DNA of 64,000 nucleotides from Stackebrandtia albiflava (GTDB taxonomy: Bacteria; Actinomycetota; Actinomycetes; Mycobacteriales; Micromonosporaceae), in contig NZ_VLLL01000005.1 in the NCBI RefSeq assembly GCF_007994225.1, forward strand, positions 66,359-130,358. The letters run 5' to 3'. This document shows positions 17,479 to 27,897 of this stretch, in pieces. Numbering within the stretch: the first letter of the stretch is position 1; the number at the start of each line of letters is the position of its first letter. The notes beneath the pieces were generated by a model, which was given only the letters and a program-made list of their open reading frames with translations, was not told the origin of the DNA and did no database searches. A program made the position numbers and the translations under genes.

Positions 17479-17651
17479 GGGTCACTCCTGTCCACCCCCT
17501 GCCGGTGGGAGCGTGCGGGATCGGGTCGATCTTGTGGGCAGTCCCATCGTGCCCGACGGAGTTTGCATCGGCAAATCGTCGGCACACCGAGGGCACACCG
17601 GGGTGGCCGAGCATCTGAGTTGCCCACTCCGCTCGAAACCCGGGAGCTCGC

Positions 17652-20600
17652 ATGGCCGTGTCGGCAGCCCTTCGGCGTCCCCTGGCGATCGTCGCCACCG
17701 CCGCCCTGTCCGTCGTGCTGCTCACGGGAGCGGTGACGGAGGAGGAGTCCGTGCCCGCGCAGGCCGACTGCGACTCCGCGGCCGCGTCCGACGAGGCCGC
17801 CGCCGTAGACCTGGCGGCGCGCTGCGACCGGTCGGTCGAGGTCGTCTCGGCGCGCACCGCCTACTCCGAGCTCCACGCCGAACCCGACGGCCGGATGCGC
17901 CTCACCACCGGGGTCGCGCCGATGCGCGCCCGGGCCGCCGACGGCTCCTGGACCGCGATCGACACCACCCTGCGCGCCACCGGCGACCGGATCCGGCCCG
18001 GCGCGACCGTCCACCCCGTGAGCCTGTCGCCCGGTGGCGACCGGGAACTGGTGCGGACCGAGACCGGTGACGGCGGATTCACGCTGACCTGGCCGGATCC
18101 GTTGCCGCGTCCGGTGCTCGACGGCGACACCGCCCGCTACCCCGGCGTCTACCCGGGCGTGGACCTCACCGTGACGGCCACCCCGGAGGGCTTCTCGCAC
18201 TCGCTGGTGATCTCCTCCGCCGAGGCCGCCGCCGATCCGCGACTCGACGCGATCCGGTTCGGACTGCACACCGACGGAGTCACCGTGGCGGTCACCGACG
18301 CCGGGGGCCTCACGGTGAGCGACACCGCCGGTGAACCGTTGTGGACCACGCCCACCCCGCAGATGTGGGACGCCTCGGGCGCGGACACCGGCGCGCACCG
18401 GGCCGTGGACGTGCCGGTCACCGTCACCGACGACTCGCTCGTGCTCCACCCCGACCGCACGGTGTTCACCTCGGCGGAGACCGTGTACCCGGTCACCGTC
18501 GACCCGCTGTGGAACGGCGGAGGACTCCGGAGTGGACAGTGGACCACCGCGTGGTCGAAGTACCCGACCAGCAGCTTCTGGAAGCGCGACGACACCGGCG
18601 GAAACGACGACCTGTTCGGTGCGGCGAAGGTCGGCCGGGTGTGCGACTTCGACTACAACGGCGACTGTCTCTCCAGCACCTACCGGGTGCGGTCGTTCTT
18701 TCGGATGGACACCGAGGGCGTACAGGGCAGGCAGATCACCGCCGCCACCTTCAAGATCCTCCAGAAGCACGCGTGGCAGTGCAGCCCCAAGTCGAAGGCG
18801 CAGGTGTGGCGTACCTCGCTCATCGACTCCACCCACACCTGGGACAACCAGCCCGACTGGACGAGCGAGACCGCCGTCAGCCACGACTACGCCAACTACC
18901 GGGCCGGTTGCGGCACCCAGGGACTCATCGAGTTCGACGTCACCGCGATGGTGCAGAAGTCCGCCGACAGCGCGTGGAAGAGCATCAGCCTGGGCATGAA
19001 GGCGATCGACGAGTCCACACTGGCGCACTGGAAGCGGTACGACCACTCCACCGCGAAGATCGACGTCTACTACAACTCGATCCCCGGCGACCCCGCCGGA
19101 ATGTTCACCGGCACCGACGCCTGTGTCGCCGACTGGAACGACCCGGGGATCTGGCAGCCCTCGACGCGCCCGGAACTGCGCGGCCGGGTGACCGACGCCG
19201 ACGGCAAGGTGCGGGCCAGGGTGCAGGTGTGGATCCGGGAGTCCGCCGACGTGGAGCACGAACTGATCTACGACCACACCAGCGGAGACCTGGCGTCGGG
19301 CACCGAGTACCGGTGGAGGCCGCCCGCCGACCTGGCGGAGGGCTACCACCACTGGTGGCGGATGCAGGCGACCGACGGATCGGCCTCCAGCGCATGGAGC
19401 CAGTGGTGCTACCTGCGGGTCGACGCGACCGCGCCCGAGGCGGCCACCGTCACGCCCTCGGTGGCGGCGCCGATGGCGGGCGACACCGTCGCGCTCACCT
19501 TCCACAGTGGGTCGTCCGACGTCACCGGCTTCCGGTACGGCCTCAACAGCGACGCCCCCGACCAGACCGTCGCCGCCACCGGCGGCACCGCCACCGTCAC
19601 CTGGCCGGCGCTGCCCGCCGGACCCAACACCGTGTACGTGTGGGCACAGGACCGGGTCGGCAACCTCGGCCCCCGCAGCGTCCTGAACCTGTACGGGGGC
19701 CGCACCGTCGACGCCGCGCCACAGGGTGTCTGGCGGTTCGACGGAGACCCCGTGGACGACTCCGGAAACGACCACGACCTGGCCGGTGTCACCGGGTTCA
19801 CCGGGGACCGCCTGGGCCGGCCCGGCGCCGCGCTGTCACTCACCGGCGACACCTGCCCCTCGACGGCGGGCCCGGCGGTGCGGACCGACGGCCCGTTCAC
19901 GGTGACCGCCTGGGTCCGGATCGACGCCACGGCCACCGACCAGGTGGTGCTGTCGCAGTTCGGCGGGCAGCGGGCCGCGTTCGAGCTGCGGTACTCGGCG
20001 GCGGCGAACGCCTGGGCCGTCGCGGTTCCCGCCGTGGACGAATGGTCTCCCGAACTGGGCGAGTGGGCCGTGGCCACCGGACCGTCCGGTGTGGAGCCCG
20101 GCGTGTGGGTCCACCTGGCCGCACAGGTCGATCCGGTGGCCGACATGATCCGGCTCCACGTCGACGGCGAGCCGGTCGCCGACGCCGCCCTCCCGTTCGA
20201 CCCGTGGCGGGCCACCGGGCCGCTGGCCACCGGCTGCGCGGGCGGACTCGACCACGGCCTCGCCTGGAACCACCTGCACGGCGCCGTGGACTCGGTGAGT
20301 GCCTGGAACGGGCTCATGCCACCGGCGGGGGTACGGGCGACCGCCGACGACCTCCCGGTGGGCCACCTCGGGTCCTGGTCCCTCGACGTGGTCGCCGCCG
20401 GATCCGACGCCGGACGGCACGGCAACGACTTCACCCTCCCGGCGGGCGGCGACCACGTCGAGGGCTTCACCGGCCGCGACGACGACGCCTGGCGGCCCGG
20501 CGACGGCTGCGCCACCACGGCCGGACCGGTCCTGCGCACCGACGACTCCTTCACCGTGGCGGCCTGGACCCGACTCGACGCCTCGACCGGTGACGCGGTC

Positions 20601-21626
20601 CTGCTCGGCCAGGACGGCCGGCAGGTGTCGCCGGTGGCGCTCGGCTACGACGCCGAGACCGGGTCCTGGGCGTTGTGGCTGCACTCGGAGGACTCCACGG
20701 CGGCCGTGACCCGGACCGTCGCCGGTGGTCCCGCCCTCACCGGGGAGTGGGTGCACCTGGCGGTCGTGTACGACGACGCCGAGGGCACCGTCACCTGGTA
20801 CGTCGACGGCGTCCGCACCACCGACACCCCGGTGGACCGGCCCTTCCAGGGCACCGGGCCACTGCGGCTGGGCTGCGCCGCGTCCACTGGGGACATGGCA
20901 TGGCCGGGCGCGGTCGCGTCACTGCACGCCTGGCGGGGCGCCGCCGACGACGCGCAGATCGCGGGCGTCCACGGCGGCAACCCCTCGGTGAAGGAACTGT
21001 CCATGTGGGCGCTCGAGGGCGACGGCACCGACTCGCGAGGCGGCTCGGACCTGAACCTCCACGGGGACTACGAGTGGGTCGAGGACCGGGTCGGCTGGCC
21101 GGGCTCCGCCCTGGGCCTGCGCACCGACGGCACCGGCTACGCCGCGACCGACCAGGCGGTGGCCGACCCCGCCGACTCGTTCACCGTCGCGGCCTGGGTG
21201 CGACTGGACGACGCCTCCGCCGACCGCACCGTCCTGTCGCAGGTCTCGCAGTCCGACGCCGCCTTCGTCCTGAGGTTCGACGCCGGTTCCGGCCGCTGGG
21301 TGTTCGCCATGCCGTCCGGGCCGGCGTCGGCCCCGGTGTGGCACGAGGCCGTCTCCGACGCGCCCGCCGCCGTCGGTTCCTGGGTCCACCTCACGGCGGT
21401 GTACGACCGGGCCGCCGGGACCCTGCGACTCCACGTGGACGGGGTGCCGCAGGCCGAGGCCCCCGCCCCCGCGACGACCTGGACCGGCGACGGGCCACTC
21501 CTGCTGGCCGCCCGCGGTGACGCGACCGGCGGCGTGTGGGACCTGTTCGTCGGTGCCGTAGACGACGTCAGGGTGTGGCGCGGTGTCGTCCACCCCGATC
21601 GCATCCGTGACCTCGCGGTCGCCTGA
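17652..21626 (+). CDS. Exported protein with three LamG domains, paired with RHS
   Basis: A 1324-residue protein with an N-terminal hydrophobic export segment (about 8-28). A DNRLRE-like region near 300-470 contains YRVRSFFRMDT and AQVWRTSLIDSTHTWDNQP. Ig/FN3-like segments follow (about 480-685), then three LamG/concanavalin-like modules at about 687-885, 901-1105 and 1113-1322. Each LamG module repeats phrases such as FTVAAWVRLD, GxWVHL and LHVDG. Such proteins regularly precede large RHS proteins in actinomycetes; a role in surface display, binding or carrying the RHS partner is inferred. The ATG is preceded by GGGAG. Only 32 bases separate it from the RHS gene, so the two form an operon. 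Confidence 0.85.
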   Translation: MAVSAALRRPLAIVATAALSVVLLTGAVTEEESVPAQADCDSAAASDEAAAVDLAARCDRSVEVVSARTAYSELHAEPDGRMRLTTGVAPMRARAADGSWTAIDTTLRATGDRIRPGATVHPVSLSPGGDRELVRTETGDGGFTLTWPDPLPRPVLDGDTARYPGVYPGVDLTVTATPEGFSHSLVISSAEAAADPRLDAIRFGLHTDGVTVAVTDAGGLTVSDTAGEPLWTTPTPQMWDASGADTGAHRAVDVPVTVTDDSLVLHPDRTVFTSAETVYPVTVDPLWNGGGLRSGQWTTAWSKYPTSSFWKRDDTGGNDDLFGAAKVGRVCDFDYNGDCLSSTYRVRSFFRMDTEGVQGRQITAATFKILQKHAWQCSPKSKAQVWRTSLIDSTHTWDNQPDWTSETAVSHDYANYRAGCGTQGLIEFDVTAMVQKSADSAWKSISLGMKAIDESTLAHWKRYDHSTAKIDVYYNSIPGDPAGMFTGTDACVADWNDPGIWQPSTRPELRGRVTDADGKVRARVQVWIRESADVEHELIYDHTSGDLASGTEYRWRPPADLAEGYHHWWRMQATDGSASSAWSQWCYLRVDATAPEAATVTPSVAAPMAGDTVALTFHSGSSDVTGFRYGLNSDAPDQTVAATGGTATVTWPALPAGPNTVYVWAQDRVGNLGPRSVLNLYGGRTVDAAPQGVWRFDGDPVDDSGNDHDLAGVTGFTGDRLGRPGAALSLTGDTCPSTAGPAVRTDGPFTVTAWVRIDATATDQVVLSQFGGQRAAFELRYSAAANAWAVAVPAVDEWSPELGEWAVATGPSGVEPGVWVHLAAQVDPVADMIRLHVDGEPVADAALPFDPWRATGPLATGCAGGLDHGLAWNHLHGAVDSVSAWNGLMPPAGVRATADDLPVGHLGSWSLDVVAAGSDAGRHGNDFTLPAGGDHVEGFTGRDDDAWRPGDGCATTAGPVLRTDDSFTVAAWTRLDASTGDAVLLGQDGRQVSPVALGYDAETGSWALWLHSEDSTAAVTRTVAGGPALTGEWVHLAVVYDDAEGTVTWYVDGVRTTDTPVDRPFQGTGPLRLGCAASTGDMAWPGAVASLHAWRGAADDAQIAGVHGGNPSVKELSMWALEGDGTDSRGGSDLNLHGDYEWVEDRVGWPGSALGLRTDGTGYAATDQAVADPADSFTVAAWVRLDDASADRTVLSQVSQSDAAFVLRFDAGSGRWVFAMPSGPASAPVWHEAVSDAPAAVGSWVHLTAVYDRAAGTLRLHVDGVPQAEAPAPATTWTGDGPLLLAARGDATGGVWDLFVGAVDDVRVWRGVVHPDRIRDLAVA

Positions 21627-21658
21627 CCGGTACCAACGGTGGAAACAGAGGTAGCCCC

Positions 21659-24600
21659 ATGAGTGACGACACCCCGCCGACCGACCTGCCCGATCCGCGC
21701 CGCCCCCGCTTCCGCCGCAAGGCCGTCGCGGTCCCGTTGGCCGCCGTCGTGGCCGCCACACTGCTGACCGTCGCCCACTTCGTGACGACACCCGACGGAC
21801 GCCCGTCGGTGACCGCCGAGGACCCGGTGCCGGTGGAGGACGTCCGGGTGGACGTCCCCGAGCCCCCCGAGGGCGAGGGCCTGGTATGGAACGGCGCCAC
21901 CCGCACCGAGTGGCCGGCGCCCGGCCGCTCCGTGATCACGGTGGACGGTGAGCCGGTCGCCGGGGTCCCGGTGCGGGCCGCCGCGGCGGACGGTGACGCC
22001 CCCTCGGCCGTCGCCGTGGACGTCAAGACCCGCGACGACTCCGCGCGACTGGGACTGACCGGCCCGCTGTTCACCGCCGAGGCGATGGACGGGTCCGGAG
22101 ACGTCACCCTGACCGTGGACTACTCGGCGTTCGCGGAACTCTACGGCGGAGGCTGGGCGGGCCGGCTGCGCCTGGTGGAGCTGCCCGAATGCGCGGTGTC
22201 CACACCGGAACTGCCCGAGTGCCGCGGCGGGGAACCGCTCCCGGGTGACAACCGGGTCGTCGAGTCCACGGTGTCGGCCACGGTCCCGTTGTCGGAGAAC
22301 GGTTCGGTGTTCGGCCTGACCGCCGACGAGGAGTCCGAGTCGGGCGACTACAAGGCCACCGACCTGGAACCGACCGGCGACTGGACCGCGGGAGGCAACT
22401 CCGGCGGATTCTCGTACGACTTCGAGGTGACCCTACCGCCCGCCGAGGGACCGTTGCCGACCGTGAACCTGGCGTACTCGTCGCAGAACATCGACGGCCG
22501 CACCTCCGGCGCCAACAACCAGGCCGGCTGGGCCGGCGACGGGTGGCACGTCTCCTCCGACTACATCGAACGCGGCTACAAGACGTGCGCCGACGACCGG
22601 GCCGTCCGCGACGGCGACACGCCGAACAACGCCACGAACAAGACCTACGACCAGTGCTGGTACTCCGACAACGCCACCGTCTCCCTCAACGGCGACCACC
22701 TGCCGCTGCTGAAGGACGACGAGACCGGCGAATGGCGCACCGACAACAACTGGCGGGTCGAAAGGCTCCGCGACGACGCGCTCGACGGCCACGACGCCGA
22801 CGGTGAGTACTGGCTGATCACCACGACCGACGGCACCCGGTACTACTTCGGCGCCGAACCCGAACGCGCCCGCTCCACCTGGACCGTGCCGGTGTTCGGC
22901 AACCACCCGGGCGAACCCTGCCACTCCCGGGCCTTCAAGGACTCCTCGTGCACCCAGGCGTGGCGGTGGATGCTCGACAAGGTGGTCGACACCTCCGGCA
23001 ACACCGTCCACTACCGGTATGAGACCGAGACCGGTCACTACGGAGCCGCAGGTGACGCCGACAGGCGGGTCGCCTACACCCGGGGCGGCCACCTCGACCA
23101 CATCGACTACGGCCTGCACTCCTCGGCGCCCGGTACGGCCGCGACCGCCCGAGTCGACTTCACCGCAGCCGACCGGTGCTTCGAGGACCCCTGCTGGGAG
23201 GACGACGCGAAGACGAAGCCCAAGGCCGAGAACTGGCCCGACGTGCCGTGGGACGGGGTGTGCGTCAAGGCGCCCTGCACGTGGACGAAGACGCCGATGT
23301 TCTTCACCCAGAAGCGCCTGGCCGAGATCGCGACCTACGTCCGCGAGGGCGAGGAGTTCACCAAGGTGGACTCCTGGCGGCTCACACACGAGTCCCGGAA
23401 ACCGGGCGACGGCACCACTCCCGTGCTGTGGCTGAAGTCGGTGGTGCGTTCCGGTCACGTGGGCGGCGACGAGTCGATGCCGCCGATCGTGTTCACACCG
23501 GTCGGCATGGACAACCGCGTGGACGGGCTCGACGGCATCGACCCGTTGCACCGGTTCCGGATCGGCAACATACGCACCGAGTCGGGGGCCGACGTCCACA
23601 TCACCTACTCGGCGCCCGAGTGCCGTTCCGGTGCCACACCGGACAAGCCGGAGGACAACGCGACGCGCTGCCACCCCGTCTGGTGGACGCCCGACAACCA
23701 CGAGACCGAGTCGATGGGCTGGTTCCACAAGTACGTGGTCACCTCGGTCACCGAGATCGACAACACCGGTGGATCGCCGCCGGTCACCACCCGGTACCGC
23801 TACCACCTCGACGGCGGGGGCACCACGCAGTTGTGGGCGTACGACGACGGCGAGTTCACCGAACGGAAGCACCGCACCTACGGGATCTGGCGGGGCTATC
23901 CACGGGTCACCACCGAGGTCGGCGACCCCGACCAGGGCACCCCGTTGATCACCGAGGAGCGATACCACCGCGGCATGCACGGACAGCACCTCCCCGGCGG
24001 CGGCACCAGGTCCGTGGAGGTGACCGACTCCCGGGGGGACACCGCCGTGGACCACGAGGCACTGGCGGGCCGGGTGCTGGAGACGCTCGTCCTCGACGGC
24101 GACGAGGTGTTCACCTCCGAGGTCACCCGGTACTGGTACCGCCAGACGGCGTCACGCGACGTCGACGGGCAGACCCACCGGGCGTGGCTGGCCGCCGAAT
24201 CCGCGTCGGTGTCGTCGTCGCGGCTGGCGGCGGACTCCTGGCGCCGGACGGCCGAGTACACCGAGTACGACGAGGAGGGCAACCCGGTCTCCGTCGAGAA
24301 CCTGGGCGATTTGGCGGTGACGGGCGACGAGACCTGCACCCGCGTCTGGTACACCGGCAGCGAGTCGCACTGGCTGCGGGGCATGGCCGCGCGGCAGCAG
24401 ACCGTGTCGGTGGACTGCGCCACGACGCCGGTGCTGCCCGAGGATCTGGTCTCCGGTTCACGTCTCTTCTACGACGGCGCGACCGATCCGGGGACACCTC
24501 CGACCCGTGGCATGGTGACCAGGAAGGACGAGATCACTGACTGGTCCGGCGGAGTACCCGTGTACGTCACGGTGTCGGAGACCGGCTACGACGCCCTGGG

Positions 24601-27600
24601 GCGGGTCACCACCGAGACCGACGCGCTCGGCGAGGTCACCACGACCACGTACGTGCCGGCGGGCCCGGGTCCGGTGGACCACTCGGTGGTCACCGACCCA
24701 CTCGGGCACACCACGACCACCTACCGGCACGCCCAGTGGGACCACACCCGCAAGGAGGTCGACGCCAACGGCGTCGCGGTCCAGTTGACCTACGACCCGT
24801 TCGGCCGGCTCACCGGGGTGTGGAAGGAGAACCGGGACCCGGCCACCGACGCGCCCCACATGAGGTTCGCGTACCTGCTCCGCGACGACGGGCCCATCGC
24901 CGTCACCTCGGAGGTGCTGGCGCCGAACGGCGGCTACACCACCACGGTGGAGTTGATGGACGGCCTGTACCGGCCCCGGCAGACCCAGAAGGACAGCGCC
25001 ACCGGAGGCCGGCTCCTGGAGGAGACCGGCTACGACGACCGGGGCCAGGAGGCGTACCGGTCGGGTCCGAACCACCACACGGCGGTCCCGGACACCTCCC
25101 TGGTCACGGTTCCCATCGGCGAGGACCACTCCCGCACCGTCAACACCTACGACGCGCTGGGACGCATCACGGTGGAGGCGTGGTGGTCCGGCGGCACCGA
25201 GCGGTGGCGCACCACCATGGAGTACGGCGGCCACGACGACCTGTGGCGGGTCGCCGTCACGCCGAGGGAGGGCGAGACCGCCGTCACCCGCCTCACCGAC
25301 GCCCGCGACCAACTCGTCGAGCTGCGTCAGCATCACGGCCCGACACCCGACGGCGACTACGACGCCACCACCTACACGTGGCACCCCAACGGCGAACGGG
25401 CGAGCGTGACCGGACCGACCGGCGAGACCTGGCGGTTCTCGTACGACCTGCGCGGCCGGATGGTCACCACCGTCGACCCCGACGGCGGGACGACCACGAC
25501 CGAGTACGACCACGAGGGCAACGAGATCGCGGTCACCGACGCCCGAGGCGTCACCGTCAGGACCGAGTACGACCCGCTCGGCCGCGAGACCGCGCGCCGT
25601 CACGGCGACACCCTGCTGGCCACCATGGAGTACGACACCGCGAAGCTGCCAGACGGGAGTCCGGCACTGGGGCAGCTCGCCACGTCCACGTCCTGGGTCG
25701 AGGGGATGCCGATCGTCCAGCGATACGACCGGTACGACCACGGCTATCGCGCGACACGGACCAGCGCCTCGGTGCCCGCGCTACCGGGACTGGAGGAACT
25801 CGCCGGAACCTACCCGGCGACCACCACCTACCACCCCGACGGGAGCGTGCACCGTCAGGGACTGCCCGCGCTCGGCGGACTGGAACGCGAGGTCATCGGC
25901 TACGAGTACGACGCCGTCGGCAATCCGACCCGGGTGGTCGGCACCATGTCGCCCTCCGGGAAGACGACCGCCTATGTGGACGGATCGACGTACGGTCCGT
26001 ACGGGGAACTGCTGCAACGCGCGCTCGGCACCGGCACCGGTCCGCAGGCGTACCACACCTACCGCTACCAGGAGGGCACCCGGCGCGTCGAGGCCGCCGC
26101 CTTCGACCGCGACGCGTCGGTGACGAACGTGTCCACCGTGACGTACGGCTACGACCCCGCCGGCAACATCACCTCCATCGCCGACATCCCGGCCGACCAG
26201 CCGGGCGCCGCCGACATCCAGTGCTTCCGGTACGACCACCTGCGGAGACTCACCGAGGCGTGGACGCAGCAGCGGACCGGCTGCGCCACGGACCCGGTGG
26301 CCTCCGACGTCGGCGGCGTGAACGCCTACTGGAACACCTACACCCTCGACGCCGCCGGGAACCGCACCGGCTACGCCTTCGGCACCGGGACCGACCGGAC
26401 CGAGATCGCATACCGGTACGGCGAGGGGCACCGGCTCGACGCGGTGGACCACCCCGACCGCACCGACCGCTTCGAGTACGACGCCTCCGGCAACACGACG
26501 GTGCGCGAGGTCGGCGGCGCCCGGCAGGAACTGGTGTGGGACGTCCGCGGCGACCTGGAACGGATCGAGGACGCCGGGGGCACCACCCGGATGTACTACA
26601 GCGCCGGCGGCGACCGACTGGCCAGAGTGGACGCCGACGGCTCCGCGACCCTGTTCCTCAACGGACACGAACTCACCTACCACGCGCCCGAGGACCGGGT
26701 CGGCGCGGTGCGCTACTACGACCACGGCGAGACGACCGTGGCGTCCCGCACCGCCGGTGAACTCGTCTGGCTGGGAGCCGACCACCAGGGCACCACGCAG
26801 TGGGAGGTGAACGCCGAGACGATGGTCTCCACCGTCCGGCGACAGGATCCCTACGGCCTGGTGCGCGGCGAGGCGCAGCGGTTCCTCGGTCAGCGGGGCT
26901 TCGTCGGCAGCGTCACCGATCCCACCGGACTGTCACAGATGGGCGCCCGGCAGTACGACGCGATGCTCGGCCGGTTCGTCTCGGTCGACCCGAAGGTCGA
27001 CTACGAGGACCCGCAACGCATGCACGCCTACGCCTACGCCAACAACAGCCCCGTCACGTTCTCCGACCCCGACGGCGAGTTCTTCTCCCGGCGGACCTGG
27101 GGGAACATCGCCTCCTACGCCGACACGACCGGCGCGGTGCTCGGCGGTATCGCGCTCGGCCTGGCGTTCATCCCCGGAGCCCAGCCGCTGGCGGCCGTGG
27201 TGGGTGGTGCGGCGGTGGCCGCCTCGGCGGTGTCGGTCATCGGCCACTACTCCAGCGGCAACGGCAGGAACGCGGCGTGGTCGGCGCTCGGGTTGATCCC
27301 GGGTGCGGCGGCGTTGCGGACCGGCGTCAACGGCGTCCGTGCCGCGACCGCGGCGGTACGCCCGGTCATCACGAACGGGCGGTTGTCCAACGGAGTCCGG
27401 ACCGCCCTGCATCAGAACGCGGGCCTGGTCCAGCGGTTGAGCACCCGGATGGACAACCTCGTCAGGGCCGCGCGACCCAACCTGCCCGACATCGAGGGCA
27501 TGTCGATGTGGCGCAAGATCTGGACGATGTGGCGGGACCCGCAGGGGTACGGCCAGGCCCGCGCGATCCTGCGGTTGCAGAAGCAGCTGTTGGAGGCGCA

Positions 27601-27841
27601 GGGCGCGTTGACGGCGGCGCAGCGACGGGCGTTCGAGATGCTGATGCGCCCGAGACTGGCACCGGCCAGCGCCGCCGACATGGCCGGTCACGCCCACTGG
27701 ATCGCGTCGCTGTGGGGCAATCCGTTGCCCCATCCCGGCAAGCAGCTCGGCGGGAAGGGCAAGAAGCCCGGCAAGCAGCTCGGTGGGAAGGGAAAGAAGA
27801 AGAAACGCAACCGCGGCGGTGGTTCGAACTTCTACTACTGA
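21659..27841 (+). CDS. Large RHS/YD-repeat polymorphic toxin-like protein
   Basis: A 2060-residue protein with an N-terminal signal anchor (about 22-44). A conserved actinobacterial N-terminal region follows (PTVNLAYSSQNIDGRTSG near 266), then a long series of YD repeats such as GYDALGRV, YDPFGRL and TEYDHEGN. The RHS-associated core (about 1731-1807) ends in the usual boundary GARQYDAMLGRFVSVDP and SDPDGEF. The remaining 250 or so residues form the variable C-terminal domain: an Ala/Gly-rich hydrophobic stretch (about 1820-1865), a basic helical part, and a Lys/Gly-rich tail with an 11-residue repeat. RHS shells normally encapsulate a C-terminal toxin; this tip matches no toxin I know. The next gene is on the opposite strand, so no immunity gene follows. 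Confidence 0.9.
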   Translation: MSDDTPPTDLPDPRRPRFRRKAVAVPLAAVVAATLLTVAHFVTTPDGRPSVTAEDPVPVEDVRVDVPEPPEGEGLVWNGATRTEWPAPGRSVITVDGEPVAGVPVRAAAADGDAPSAVAVDVKTRDDSARLGLTGPLFTAEAMDGSGDVTLTVDYSAFAELYGGGWAGRLRLVELPECAVSTPELPECRGGEPLPGDNRVVESTVSATVPLSENGSVFGLTADEESESGDYKATDLEPTGDWTAGGNSGGFSYDFEVTLPPAEGPLPTVNLAYSSQNIDGRTSGANNQAGWAGDGWHVSSDYIERGYKTCADDRAVRDGDTPNNATNKTYDQCWYSDNATVSLNGDHLPLLKDDETGEWRTDNNWRVERLRDDALDGHDADGEYWLITTTDGTRYYFGAEPERARSTWTVPVFGNHPGEPCHSRAFKDSSCTQAWRWMLDKVVDTSGNTVHYRYETETGHYGAAGDADRRVAYTRGGHLDHIDYGLHSSAPGTAATARVDFTAADRCFEDPCWEDDAKTKPKAENWPDVPWDGVCVKAPCTWTKTPMFFTQKRLAEIATYVREGEEFTKVDSWRLTHESRKPGDGTTPVLWLKSVVRSGHVGGDESMPPIVFTPVGMDNRVDGLDGIDPLHRFRIGNIRTESGADVHITYSAPECRSGATPDKPEDNATRCHPVWWTPDNHETESMGWFHKYVVTSVTEIDNTGGSPPVTTRYRYHLDGGGTTQLWAYDDGEFTERKHRTYGIWRGYPRVTTEVGDPDQGTPLITEERYHRGMHGQHLPGGGTRSVEVTDSRGDTAVDHEALAGRVLETLVLDGDEVFTSEVTRYWYRQTASRDVDGQTHRAWLAAESASVSSSRLAADSWRRTAEYTEYDEEGNPVSVENLGDLAVTGDETCTRVWYTGSESHWLRGMAARQQTVSVDCATTPVLPEDLVSGSRLFYDGATDPGTPPTRGMVTRKDEITDWSGGVPVYVTVSETGYDALGRVTTETDALGEVTTTTYVPAGPGPVDHSVVTDPLGHTTTTYRHAQWDHTRKEVDANGVAVQLTYDPFGRLTGVWKENRDPATDAPHMRFAYLLRDDGPIAVTSEVLAPNGGYTTTVELMDGLYRPRQTQKDSATGGRLLEETGYDDRGQEAYRSGPNHHTAVPDTSLVTVPIGEDHSRTVNTYDALGRITVEAWWSGGTERWRTTMEYGGHDDLWRVAVTPREGETAVTRLTDARDQLVELRQHHGPTPDGDYDATTYTWHPNGERASVTGPTGETWRFSYDLRGRMVTTVDPDGGTTTTEYDHEGNEIAVTDARGVTVRTEYDPLGRETARRHGDTLLATMEYDTAKLPDGSPALGQLATSTSWVEGMPIVQRYDRYDHGYRATRTSASVPALPGLEELAGTYPATTTYHPDGSVHRQGLPALGGLEREVIGYEYDAVGNPTRVVGTMSPSGKTTAYVDGSTYGPYGELLQRALGTGTGPQAYHTYRYQEGTRRVEAAAFDRDASVTNVSTVTYGYDPAGNITSIADIPADQPGAADIQCFRYDHLRRLTEAWTQQRTGCATDPVASDVGGVNAYWNTYTLDAAGNRTGYAFGTGTDRTEIAYRYGEGHRLDAVDHPDRTDRFEYDASGNTTVREVGGARQELVWDVRGDLERIEDAGGTTRMYYSAGGDRLARVDADGSATLFLNGHELTYHAPEDRVGAVRYYDHGETTVASRTAGELVWLGADHQGTTQWEVNAETMVSTVRRQDPYGLVRGEAQRFLGQRGFVGSVTDPTGLSQMGARQYDAMLGRFVSVDPKVDYEDPQRMHAYAYANNSPVTFSDPDGEFFSRRTWGNIASYADTTGAVLGGIALGLAFIPGAQPLAAVVGGAAVAASAVSVIGHYSSGNGRNAAWSALGLIPGAAALRTGVNGVRAATAAVRPVITNGRLSNGVRTALHQNAGLVQRLSTRMDNLVRAARPNLPDIEGMSMWRKIWTMWRDPQGYGQARAILRLQKQLLEAQGALTAAQRRAFEMLMRPRLAPASAADMAGHAHWIASLWGNPLPHPGKQLGGKGKKPGKQLGGKGKKKKRNRGGGSNFYY
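27737..27802 (+). repeat. 33-bp tandem duplication in the RHS C-terminal tail
   Basis: Two adjacent 33-bp copies, differing at a few bases, encode GKQLGGKGKKP and GKQLGGKGKKK. They end the RHS protein with a strongly basic tail before NRGGGSNFYY. Confidence 0.9.
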
Positions 27842-27848
27842 TCCGTCG

Positions 27849-27891
27849 CACGGCGGCGGCCCGGGAGGTAACCTCCCGGGCCGCCGCCGTG
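27849..27891. terminator. 20-bp perfect bidirectional terminator hairpin
   Basis: The 20 bases at 27849-27868 are exactly complementary to 27872-27891 around a TAA loop, with a CCCGGGAGG/CCTCCCGGG apex. The hairpin fills the 56-base gap between the convergent RHS and GH16 genes. Confidence 0.93.
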
Positions 27892-27897
27892 TCGGGG

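Noticed and set aside
17445-19775. A 776-codon open frame antisense to the LamG gene
   Set aside because: Low-complexity Gly/Val/Arg/His translation and no start signal; it is a shadow of the sense gene.
16054-27841. A secondary metabolite gene cluster around the SARP
   Set aside because: No synthase, carrier protein or tailoring enzyme lies nearby; the neighbours are an exporter, a MarR gene and surface proteins.
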